Source of the DNA: JBGMEA01 sp964444065
GTDB lineage: Bacteria; Bacillota; Clostridia; Eubacteriales; Anaerofustaceae
DNA: 39,023 nt
Reading direction: 5' to 3'
Assembly (NCBI GenBank): GCA_964444065.1
Contig: CAYUFL010000013.1
Span: forward strand, 1-39,023
This document shows, piece after piece, positions 30,152 to 37,794 of the stretch. The notes beneath the pieces were generated by a model. The model did not search any database and had not been told where the DNA came from. It saw nothing but the letters and a program-made list of their open reading frames with translations. Within the stretch, counting starts at the first letter, position 1. Each line of letters opens with the position of its first letter. Both the position numbers and the translations under genes were made by a program.

Positions 30152-31810
30152 ATGAACGAATATTTTGTACTTAATATTGACCACACATTCGGATTGCAGA
30201 CCGAGACGATTCATCCGGTATTGCTGCGCGACGAACAGGATCTGATTTTAATTGACTGCGGCTATCCGCATTTTCTCGCACAACTCAAGCTCGCGGCAGA
30301 GGAAGAGGGCGTTGATCTTGATACGCTGACAAAAGTAATCATTACTCACCACGACCATGATCACATCGGTGCATTGCATGAAATCAGGGAAGCGTATCCG
30401 AACATTGAAATTTATGCTTCCGAAGAACAGGCTCCGTATATCCGAGGGGAGAAAAATTCTTTGCGCCTTTTGCAGGCGGAAGCAATCTATGAAACATTGC
30501 CTGAAAACGAAAAAGAGGAAGCGAAGCTGTTGATGCAGATGATGTCATCTGTTGAAGCCGCACCGGTCGATTGTATTTTAGAATACGAGGAACCTTATCC
30601 CTGGTGCGGCGGAGTGCAGATTATTCCGACGCCGGGACATATGCCCGGGCATATTTCAGTGTATTTGAATGAGTTTCAGGTTTTAATTTCTGGGGATGCG
30701 TTATCTGTAACAAACGGAAAACTCATGATTGCCAACCCGCAGTATACGCTTGATATTGCGCAGGCTAAGGAATCTGCCCGTAAACTGCTTTGCTACGATA
30801 TTAAGAAAATTATCTGTTATCATGGCGGTATCTATGAAAAAGATATTAAGAAATCACTGAATGATACGATGTCACTGCGCGATATCGTTACGGAAGTGCG
30901 AAATGCGGAAGCAACAAAAGTGACGAGTGCAGAAAAAATCAAGATCGTCTATTTTTCGGGCACGGGCGGCACCGCGATGGTTGCAGGCGCCTTGAAAGAA
31001 GCCTTTGAAAATGCAGGGCGAACGGCGGAACTGAATGCGCTGGACATGCAGTTGCCCGAATACGAGTATGCGAATCAAACCGAAAAATGCGATCTGTTGA
31101 TCGTGTGTTTTCCGGTATATGCTGCGGGTGCTCCGGTTCCGATTTTTGATTGGATGGAATCTCTTCCGGATGGGAACGGTCTTTCCTGCGCGGTCATTTC
31201 GGTCTCGGGCGGAGGCGAAATGTGGCCGAATACGGCATGCAGCATTGTTGTTTCCGATTACCTTGAAGTGCGCGGCTATAATTTATTTTATGAGCGATCC
31301 TTCATCATGCCCGCAAATGTTCTGATCAAAGATAAACACCAGTTGAACCCCAGATTGTTGCAGGTGCTTCCCGAAAAAGCGGAATACTGTGTCAATCAGA
31401 TATTGAGCGGTAATATAAAAAGAAACAGCAATAGACCGTTTGCAAAGAAAATGCTGCTGCGTATGTCTTCAAATTTCCGAAAATATGCCTATAAATTCGG
31501 ACAGCAGCTTTCTGTCGGTAAAACGTGCAACGAATGTGGTTGGTGCGTGTCGAATTGTCCGCGAAAGAATATCAAGATTAATTTCGGCATGCCTGTTTTT
31601 TCCGATAAATGTGTCATGTGTTTTCGCTGTGTATACGGATGTCCGCAAAAGGCGATTGAAACAAGAAAATATAAGAAATTTGTTATCAAAAGCGGATTTG
31701 ATCTGAACGCGATCAGAGACGAGAGCAAGCAGATCTTTGATCCGAAAAAAATCAAAGGCGGATTTCTCTATAAAGAAGTAAAGAAATATTTAAAAAATCC
31801 GTATAAATAA
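30152..31810 (+). CDS. MBL-flavodoxin-2x[4Fe-4S] ferredoxin fusion protein
   Basis: A 552-residue single-chain protein with three domains. Residues 1-240 are an MBL-fold hydrolase with H66-H-D68-H-D70-H71 (an HxDxDH motif), H163/H167 (TPGHMPGH), D182 (SGDA) and H224 (CYHGG). Residues 262-425 are a flavodoxin-like domain beginning KIVYFSGTGGTAMVAGA, with FPVYAAGAPVP and VSGGGEMWP loops. Residues 455-502 are a two-cluster ferredoxin with C459/C462/C465/C469 and C487/C490/C493/C497, each ending in CP. The last two domains match the EFR1-type flavodoxin-ferredoxin family. Flavodiiron proteins also join MBL and flavodoxin, but they use an H-x-E-x-D diiron motif absent here. A redox-coupled hydrolase is inferred. 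It starts one base after the VOC stop, with AAGGGAA upstream, and ends the operon. Confidence 0.9.
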   Translation: MNEYFVLNIDHTFGLQTETIHPVLLRDEQDLILIDCGYPHFLAQLKLAAEEEGVDLDTLTKVIITHHDHDHIGALHEIREAYPNIEIYASEEQAPYIRGEKNSLRLLQAEAIYETLPENEKEEAKLLMQMMSSVEAAPVDCILEYEEPYPWCGGVQIIPTPGHMPGHISVYLNEFQVLISGDALSVTNGKLMIANPQYTLDIAQAKESARKLLCYDIKKIICYHGGIYEKDIKKSLNDTMSLRDIVTEVRNAEATKVTSAEKIKIVYFSGTGGTAMVAGALKEAFENAGRTAELNALDMQLPEYEYANQTEKCDLLIVCFPVYAAGAPVPIFDWMESLPDGNGLSCAVISVSGGGEMWPNTACSIVVSDYLEVRGYNLFYERSFIMPANVLIKDKHQLNPRLLQVLPEKAEYCVNQILSGNIKRNSNRPFAKKMLLRMSSNFRKYAYKFGQQLSVGKTCNECGWCVSNCPRKNIKINFGMPVFSDKCVMCFRCVYGCPQKAIETRKYKKFVIKSGFDLNAIRDESKQIFDPKKIKGGFLYKEVKKYLKNPYK

Positions 31811-31862
31811 GGTATCTGACTGTTGGTACCTTTACGTGTTAACAAAGAATCCGTATCCTGTA

Positions 31863-31891
31863 TTGAAAAGAACACGCAAGAAAGTTATAAT
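31863..31891 (+). promoter_or_regulatory. Sigma-A promoter of the CBS-domain gene
   Basis: TTGAAA (31863-31868) and TATAAT (31886-31891) are spaced by 17 bases, 40 bases before the start codon. Confidence 0.8.
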
Positions 31892-31931
31892 AGTAGTAGA
31901 AATCAAAAAATCAACTACGGAGGGTTTTCAT

Positions 31932-32420
31932 ATGATCGGAAATGCATCGGATATTATGACCAAAAAAGTGATCAGCGCAAAGTACAACGACTCGCTGAAA
32001 AAAGCGATTGAAATTTTGGCAGAAAACAATATCAGCGGATTGCCGGTTGTCAACGACGAGGGTATGGTGATCGGGATGATTACTGAAAGCGATATCGTAA
32101 AATTCTCCGGAAAACTCCATGTGGTAGCAGCGATTTCGTCGTCCGCATGGCTGAATCCCTACACGGATGTCAATAGCAAAAATGCAGTGGAAAAGGGCGT
32201 GGAAGTACTTGATACGACACATGTGTATGATGTGATGAAAAAATCCGTCATTACAGTGAATGCGACAGATTCCGGCATGAAAGTAATTTCACTGATCGGA
32301 AAAAAGAACATCAACCGTGTACCGGTTGTCGATGAAAACAATGTGTTGGTAGGGATTATTGCCCGCTCGGACATTATTCGATATCTGGCTGATCAGCCCG
32401 CGAATGATCTGGATAAATAA
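31932..32420 (+). CDS. CBS-domain pair protein
   Basis: A 162-residue protein made of two CBS motifs: ASDIMTKKVISAKYNDSLKK at the start with LPVVNDEGMVIGMITESDI, and VYDVMKKSVITVNATDSG with VPVVDENNVLVGIIARSDI. The pair forms a Bateman module that usually binds adenine nucleotides (AMP, ATP, SAM or c-di-AMP). An insert of about 35 residues (HVVAAISSSAWLNPYTD) separates the motifs. Stand-alone CBS proteins regulate partners, unknown here. GGAGGG supports ATG 31932; the in-frame start at 31836 lies upstream of the promoter. Confidence 0.93.
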   Translation: MIGNASDIMTKKVISAKYNDSLKKAIEILAENNISGLPVVNDEGMVIGMITESDIVKFSGKLHVVAAISSSAWLNPYTDVNSKNAVEKGVEVLDTTHVYDVMKKSVITVNATDSGMKVISLIGKKNINRVPVVDENNVLVGIIARSDIIRYLADQPANDLDK

Positions 32421-32435
32421 GATTTGGAATATAAT

Positions 32436-32466
32436 AAAAGCCGTTGAGGAATCGACGGCTTTTTTG
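32436..32466 (+). terminator. Intrinsic terminator after the CBS-domain gene
   Basis: AAAAGCCGT (32436-32444) pairs with ACGGCTTTT (32455-32463). The stem extends inward (TGA/TCG region) to a GGAA tetraloop and a T-run follows. Confidence 0.9.
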
Positions 32467-32515
32467 TACTTCATTTGTAGTTGCCGGGCAATCGTTTTAC
32501 TTACGTCGTTGCATA

Positions 32516-32542
32516 ACGAAAACCCCCGAGAAAATCGAGGGT
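32516..32542 (-). terminator. Intrinsic terminator of the V/A-ATPase operon
   Basis: On the minus strand, ACCCTCGA pairs with TCGGGGGT around a five-base loop and runs into TTTT. The central pair is a G-U wobble only in the minus-strand RNA and an A-C mismatch on the plus strand, which fits use by the minus-strand operon ending at 32552. Confidence 0.75.
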
Positions 32543-32551
32543 TTCGTTTTA

Positions 32552-33211
32552 TTACGATGCCTGTGTTTCCGCTTTTCTCCGTGCTTCTTTTTCACGTTCG
32601 GCATTTTTCTTTTTAATTTTCTTTAAACGGAAAAATTCTTCGCGTTCTTTTTCTTCGAGTGTCTCTGTGATCTGTTTTACCAATTCTTCATATTTCGGGA
32701 TCTGAATGTTGCTCAACGCATTCGCACGTTTCTGCGTACGTCTGATTTCCATCGCAAGCTTGTATACGGAATCTTCGATTTCGGAAAGTTCATAAAGGAG
32801 TACTTTGACTTCATAAAATTTCTGCGTGGCGATATCCAGCGACGCATTCGTTGTGATCAAAGAATAGGATCCGTGTTTTGGCTGAACATCGTAATGCAGC
32901 TTCGGAATCGGAACGCCCATTACGAACGTGTCTGTGATATCGTAGGACTCGGCTTCCGGGATACAATAAGCGATTTCCTGCACCGTATCGATACCAAGCG
33001 TCAGGTTGGCCGTCTGTAACGCATTGTAGGCCTCTGTAAAGATGTCTTTCACCTTTTCCTGTATCTCCTTGGCGCGATCAATAAAACCCATCATTGTGAT
33101 AATGAGGACACTTCGTTTCTTGTCAAGAAGTTCGAATCCTTTTTTTGAAAGGTCGAGTGTGTTTTTTGAGGCGATTAAATTCGCCTTTGTGAAAGATATC
33201 GATTGTTGCAT
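32552..33211 (-). CDS. ntpD: V/A-type ATPase subunit D
   Basis: A 219-residue, mostly helical protein with the subunit D pattern: SFTKANLIASKNTLDLSKKG at the start, VLIITMMGFIDRAKEIQEKV, and a long C-terminal coiled coil (EIRRTQKRANALSNIQIPKY). Subunit D is the central rotor stalk linking the A3B3 head to the membrane ring. The highly charged tail (KKIKKKNAEREKEARRK) is longer than in many homologues. The start overlaps the stop of subunit B (TAATG), and GGAG lies in the end of the B gene. It is the last gene of the operon. Confidence 0.95.
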   Translation of the reverse strand: MQQSISFTKANLIASKNTLDLSKKGFELLDKKRSVLIITMMGFIDRAKEIQEKVKDIFTEAYNALQTANLTLGIDTVQEIAYCIPEAESYDITDTFVMGVPIPKLHYDVQPKHGSYSLITTNASLDIATQKFYEVKVLLYELSEIEDSVYKLAMEIRRTQKRANALSNIQIPKYEELVKQITETLEEKEREEFFRLKKIKKKNAEREKEARRKAETQAS

Positions 33212-34590
33212 TATTTTTGCGCTCCGAGGTATTTATCGATCAGCTCCGGCGAAACTCTGCCGAGTTCTTCTCTCGGGAGAATGCGGAGCAGATCCCACAT
33301 GATATCCAGTGTTTCGTTAATATCGCGGTTGGTGTCAAAGCCCTGATTCAAAAAACGGTCTTCCATATCGCGACCGAACTGCATATACAGTTTATCGACT
33401 GCTGACAGATCGTCTTCACCAATCACCTGTGCAAGTGCGCGCACTTCGATTACACGTGAATATGCGTAAAATATCTGATTTGAAACGTCAGGATGATCTT
33501 CTCTGGTGAAGCCTTCGCCGATACCGTCTTTCATCAGACGGGAAAGGGAAGGAAGCACGTTAATCGGCGGTTCGATGTTTTTCTGGTGTAACTCTCTTGA
33601 AAGCAAAATCTGACCTTCGGTAATGTAACCAGTCAAATCGGCAATCGGATGCGTAATATCATCGTTTGGCATCGTCAGGATCGGGATCTGCGTGATACTG
33701 CCGCCCGAACTTTTCACCATGCCCGCACGTTCATACAGACTTGCAAGGTCGGAATACAGATATCCCGGAAAACCTTTACGGGAAGGTACTTCTTCTTTGG
33801 AAGAAGAAAGTTCTCTGAGTGCTTCGCAGTAACTTGTAATATTTGTCAGAATGACAAGAATATGCATATTGTTTTCGTACGCCAAATACTCTGCCGCAGT
33901 TAAAGCACATCTGGGTGTTGCAATCCGTTCTACGATCGGTTCGTCCGCCAAATTGGCATACATAACAACCTTGTTCTGAACGCCGGATTTTGCGAATTCA
34001 CGTTTAAAGAATTCATATTCATCGTGTTTGATACCCATCGCACCGAAAACGATGCCGAAGGATTCATTGGCATCATCGGAGATTTTTGCCTGTTTGATAA
34101 TCTGCGCGGCAAGTTCGTTGTGCGGCATGCCGTCACCCGAGAAGATCGGAAGTTTCTGTCCGCGGATGAGTGTGGCGAGACCGTCGATGGAGGAGATCCC
34201 TGTTTGTATATAGTTTCTCGGGTAAACACGCGCAACAGGGTTGAGCGGTCTGCCGTTGATATCTTCTTTTCTTTCGGAATAAAAACCCGCACCGTCGATT
34301 GCTTCACCGACGCCGTTGAAAACGCGTCCGAACATGCTCGTATCTACCGAGATCCTCATTGCTTCGCCGGTAAAAGAGACACTTGAATTGTCGACCGACA
34401 TACCTTGCGTACCCTCAAAAACCTGAAGTACTACACGGTCATGATCAATCTGTACAACTTTGCCTTTTCTCCGGGTATGATTGCCCACTTCAATCATGAC
34501 AACTTCATCATATCCGACATTCGATACGCCGCTGAGCATCACCAAAGGACCCTGCACGCGGTCAAGTTTCAGATGTTTCAGTCCGTTCAT
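33211..34590 (-). CDS. ntpB: V/A-type ATPase subunit B
   Basis: A 459-residue protein, the usual length for the non-catalytic B subunit. Typical segments are GPLVMLSGVSNVGYDE, ISSIDGLATLIRGQKLPIFS, GMPHNELAAQI, VILTNITSYCEALRELS, GFPGYLYSDLASLYERAG and LPSLSRLMKDGIGEG. It has no P-loop lysine, as expected. It forms the A3B3 head with subunit A. GAGGAGG lies seven bases before the ATG inside the end of the A gene, with an ATGA overlap, so A and B are translationally coupled. Confidence 0.97.
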   Translation of the reverse strand: MNGLKHLKLDRVQGPLVMLSGVSNVGYDEVVMIEVGNHTRRKGKVVQIDHDRVVLQVFEGTQGMSVDNSSVSFTGEAMRISVDTSMFGRVFNGVGEAIDGAGFYSERKEDINGRPLNPVARVYPRNYIQTGISSIDGLATLIRGQKLPIFSGDGMPHNELAAQIIKQAKISDDANESFGIVFGAMGIKHDEYEFFKREFAKSGVQNKVVMYANLADEPIVERIATPRCALTAAEYLAYENNMHILVILTNITSYCEALRELSSSKEEVPSRKGFPGYLYSDLASLYERAGMVKSSGGSITQIPILTMPNDDITHPIADLTGYITEGQILLSRELHQKNIEPPINVLPSLSRLMKDGIGEGFTREDHPDVSNQIFYAYSRVIEVRALAQVIGEDDLSAVDKLYMQFGRDMEDRFLNQGFDTNRDINETLDIMWDLLRILPREELGRVSPELIDKYLGAQK

Positions 34591-36380
34591 GCCTGGGCCT
34601 CCTCTTTTTCTTCTGCAATAAGCGGTTTGTAATACGCTTCGATTTCGCGTGTCAGTGTATAAAACTGCTCTTGATCATTTTCAGGAATATTATATTTCAT
34701 CATAGAGACTTTGAAAAACAATGCATCGTTTTTGACTGTTGCCAACGGAATCGCCTTGTGAACAGACTGAACGGACATATCGTAAAGCAGATTGAATATC
34801 TTAAGCATTTCAAACTGTTTTTGCAGGCTGACACTTGCATCATCCTTATGATATGCATTTTGTTGCAAATAACCGTTTTTAAAAACTTTCGCTATTTCGA
34901 GAATCAAACGCTGATCATCCGGCAGAATGTCTTCTCCAACCAGTTTTACGATTTCGCTGAGTTTGTTTTCTTCCTGTAAAAGGGTCATAAATTTGTTTCT
35001 GAGCGGATACATTTCGTTCGAAATATTGAAATCATACCAGTCTTTCAGATTGCTCAGATATCCGCTGTATGAATTCAGCCAGTTGATTGCGGGATAATGC
35101 CTGGCATATGCCAAATTTTTATCGAGTGCCAGGAAGGTGCTGACTACACGTTTGGTACTCATGGTGACAGGCTCCGACATATCCCCGCCGGCAGGTGAGA
35201 CAGCGCCGATAATTGTGATCGTACCTTCTTTTCCCTCCAGTGTGGTAACGTCCGCAGCACGTTCGTAGAATTGTGCAAGACGCGACGGCAGATAAGCGGG
35301 GTATCCTTCTTCTGCAGGCATTTCTTCCAATCGCCCCGAAATTTCGCGAAGCGCTTCTGCCCATCTGGAGGTGGAATCTGCCATAATTGCGAGACTGTAG
35401 CCCATATCGCGGTAGTACTCGGCGATCGTGATGCCTGTATAAATAGATGCTTCGCGCGCGGCAACAGGCATATTCGAGGTGTTCGCGATTAAAATCGTCC
35501 GCTCCATGATAGATTTGCCGCTCCTCGGATCAATGATCCCGGGAAAGTCTTCCAATACTTCGGTAATTTCGTTTCCGCGTTCTCCGCATCCGATATAAAC
35601 AATGATATCCGCATCGCTCCATTTTGCGATCTGATGCTGGGTGATCGTTTTGCCTGTTCCGAAACCACCGGGTATGGCGCAAGTGCCGCCCTTGGCAATC
35701 GGAAAGAACGTATCGATGATACGCTGTCCGGTCACAAGCGGTTTCGTAATGGGGTTTCTGGTGCGGGTCGGTCTCGGATCCCGGATCGGCCAATCCTGAT
35801 AAAGTTTCAGTCCGACGGATCCTGATTCCGTTTGTATCGTTACAACCTCCGTTTCGAGGTTGTAGTTTCCGTTTTCTTTTACACTTAATACTTCGCCGCT
35901 CAAAGAGGGAGGCACAAGCAGTCTGTGCAAAATTTGTTCCGATTCCTGCGTTGTTGCATAGCAAGCGCCAGGCATCAGATAATCCCCGGGTTTTACCGTA
36001 ATTTCAATATCCCAGAGTTTTTCCATATCCAGCGAGATCAGTCCGATTCCTTCCGGAATAAAGGAACTTTCGCTCTCTGCCATAATTTTTGTCAACGGTC
36101 GTTCGATTCCGTCAAAAATGTTGCCGATAATACCGGGACCCAGACGAACGGAGAGGGGTTTTCCTGTCGATTTAACGTCCTCGCCCCATTGCAGTCCCGA
36201 AGTTTCTTCGTAAACCTGCAGCGTAGCGGTGTCTCCGTCTACGGAAATGACTTCACCGATCAAATCTTTGCTTCCGACTGTGACCATTTCACGCACTTTG
36301 AGCCCTGCTGCATTTTCGGCACGCAAAACCGAACCGTTGACATAGATGATTTTTGCGTTCTGTTTATTATTCAAGCTCAA
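34587..36380 (-). CDS. ntpA: V/A-type ATPase catalytic subunit A
   Basis: A 597-residue catalytic subunit with the ATP-binding P-loop GGFGTGKT (residues 238-245), the long non-homologous insert (about 110-190), YIGCGERGNEITEVLEDFP, the SRWAEALREISGRLEEMP region and MADSTS. It hydrolyses or makes ATP to drive, or be driven by, ion flow through the I/K ring. No ATG lies near the family N-terminus (KIIYVNGSV). TTG at 36380 has GAGGTG seven bases upstream inside the E gene and is chosen; TTG at 36374 is the alternative. It overlaps subunit E by 14 bases. Confidence 0.96.
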   Translation of the reverse strand: MSLNNKQNAKIIYVNGSVLRAENAAGLKVREMVTVGSKDLIGEVISVDGDTATLQVYEETSGLQWGEDVKSTGKPLSVRLGPGIIGNIFDGIERPLTKIMAESESSFIPEGIGLISLDMEKLWDIEITVKPGDYLMPGACYATTQESEQILHRLLVPPSLSGEVLSVKENGNYNLETEVVTIQTESGSVGLKLYQDWPIRDPRPTRTRNPITKPLVTGQRIIDTFFPIAKGGTCAIPGGFGTGKTITQHQIAKWSDADIIVYIGCGERGNEITEVLEDFPGIIDPRSGKSIMERTILIANTSNMPVAAREASIYTGITIAEYYRDMGYSLAIMADSTSRWAEALREISGRLEEMPAEEGYPAYLPSRLAQFYERAADVTTLEGKEGTITIIGAVSPAGGDMSEPVTMSTKRVVSTFLALDKNLAYARHYPAINWLNSYSGYLSNLKDWYDFNISNEMYPLRNKFMTLLQEENKLSEIVKLVGEDILPDDQRLILEIAKVFKNGYLQQNAYHKDDASVSLQKQFEMLKIFNLLYDMSVQSVHKAIPLATVKNDALFFKVSMMKYNIPENDQEQFYTLTREIEAYYKPLIAEEKEEAQA

Positions 36381-37005
36381 TGCCCATCACCTCGCTCAGT
36401 TTGCTTTGTATCTGTCTGCCGATCATCTCTTTTTGTTCTTCCAAATAAGAATTGACGGAAAAATCCGCTCGCAGTGTGGAGGAAGGATCTTCTCCAACAA
36501 TACCGCCCAAACCGCCCAAATCCGCTTTTTCAAGCTCGTAATCTTTTTTTAATTGCCCGTTTTTCTTCATCTCATCGACCAAAGCAACTGCTGTGGCATA
36601 ATCCTTTTCCTCTGTTTTGAGGATGATGCGGCTCTGCTCAAACATCTGCTCTATCTTTACGATACTGTTTTTCAGGTAATGCTTCTTCTTTTCGATGTCC
36701 ATGTTTGCTACTGCTTCGCGCAGCAATGAGAACAATTCTTCCGTATATTGTTTCCTCGCAAACAGAACCTGTTTATTGCGAACGGAAAGAGACTTCTGAA
36801 GCTGGTTGTTGGATTCCGTCTTCGAAGTGATCTCCGCATCTCTCAGGATTCTGTCCGCCTGCTGGTTGATTTTGTTCTGAGACGAAGCGAGTTCCTGATC
36901 GTACTCTTTCGCAAATTTGGTGATCGCTTCTTCGTTTTCACCGTTAATTTTTTCCATCAACAGGCTTTGAAACATTTTTATTTTATCATCAATTGTGACA
37001 GCCAT
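36367..37005 (-). CDS. ntpE: V/A-type ATPase subunit E-like protein
   Basis: A 212-residue protein: a long charged helix (residues 5-110, for example EAITKFAKEYDQELASSQ) followed by a small alpha/beta domain with GGIVGEDPSSTLRADFSVNS, the peripheral-stalk subunit E layout. Sequence similarity to well-studied E subunits is low, so the call relies on architecture and position directly before A. GAGGTGA precedes the ATG. Subunit E forms the stator stalk that holds the A3B3 head. Confidence 0.82.
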   Translation of the reverse strand: MAVTIDDKIKMFQSLLMEKINGENEEAITKFAKEYDQELASSQNKINQQADRILRDAEITSKTESNNQLQKSLSVRNKQVLFARKQYTEELFSLLREAVANMDIEKKKHYLKNSIVKIEQMFEQSRIILKTEEKDYATAVALVDEMKKNGQLKKDYELEKADLGGLGGIVGEDPSSTLRADFSVNSYLEEQKEMIGRQIQSKLSEVMGIELE

Positions 37006-37013
37006 GCTTCACC

Positions 37014-37322
37014 TCAAATTTTAATGCCGATCGATTCTTTGATATAGTTCGTAATATAATCCTCAGGACGCTTGGATCCGTGTCGGTCCGGAATGATTGT
37101 AATAATCGGCATGTGTTTGTCTATGCGGATATTATGGATTTCTTCCGGTATCATGAAACTCAGGTTTTCAGTCAGCAAAATAATGCCGATTTCAGAATCT
37201 TTGACAGCGTTTTTCAACGCATCCTGCAAAGGCTTTTTTTCATTGACAAAAATGCCGTTGATGCCGGCAAGTCTCATCCCTGTTAGTGTGTCGATTTTGT
37301 CGCTGATAAGAAAGAATTTCAT
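37014..37322 (-). CDS. V/A-type ATPase subunit F
   Basis: A 102-residue Rossmann-like protein with FFLISDKIDTLTGMRLAGI, VKDSEIGIILLTENLSFMI and PIITIIPDRHG, the pattern of subunit F, which binds the rotor with subunit D. GGCGGA lies before the ATG. In many Bacillota operons F follows E and C; here it precedes E. Confidence 0.9.
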   Translation of the reverse strand: MKFFLISDKIDTLTGMRLAGINGIFVNEKKPLQDALKNAVKDSEIGIILLTENLSFMIPEEIHNIRIDKHMPIITIIPDRHGSKRPEDYITNYIKESIGIKI

Positions 37323-37358
37323 AATTATTCCGCCAATTGTTGTTTTTGATGCTTCTGC

Positions 37359-37781
37359 CTACAGTGCAGTGATAATCATAATAGAGATAATCAAACCGTA
37401 GATTGCGATCCCTTCGGCAAGACCGACGAAGATCAATGTTTTACCCATAATTTTCGGATCTTCCGTCAACGCGCCGAGTGCGGCTGCGCCGACGCTGGCG
37501 ACAGCGAACCCTGCGCCGAGACAAGCAAGTCCTGTCGATATCCCAGCTGCGATGTACGCAAGACCGTTTCCGGTGTCGAGTGATGTTGCTGCTTTTACCG
37601 CATCCGGTGCAAAAGTAACAACAAAGGTCGCGAGCATAATCATGCTCATCACAACGCTTGTGTAAGTGATGGTTTTACCGGAAGGCAGTTTGATTCCTGC
37701 AGGTGATTTCATCAATAATACGCCGAAACCGATAGTGGCTAATACAATAATAAATGCAAAAGTAATAATAAAATGGTACAT
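37359..37781 (-). CDS. ntpK: V/A-type ATPase membrane rotor subunit K
   Basis: A 140-residue protein with an N-terminal pair of hydrophobic segments and one c-type hairpin: GLAYIAAGISTGLACLGAGFAVA and the ion-carrying helix FVGLAEGIAIYGL, with E123 as the single carboxylate (quoted in part for the first helix: AAGISTGLACLGAGFAVA). The polar loop ALTEDPKIMGK is typical. The glutamine that often marks Na+ sites was not seen beside this helix, but the ion cannot be assigned from this alone. GGAGG lies before the ATG. Confidence 0.93.
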   Translation of the reverse strand: MYHFIITFAFIIVLATIGFGVLLMKSPAGIKLPSGKTITYTSVVMSMIMLATFVVTFAPDAVKAATSLDTGNGLAYIAAGISTGLACLGAGFAVASVGAAALGALTEDPKIMGKTLIFVGLAEGIAIYGLIISIMIITAL

Positions 37782-37794
37782 GTTGAATCCTCCG

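Noticed and set aside
30152..31810. Flavodiiron (FprA-type) identity for the fusion protein
   Set aside because: The MBL motif is HxDxDH with TPGH and CYHGG elements, not the H-x-E-x-D diiron set, and the C-terminus is ferredoxin-like.
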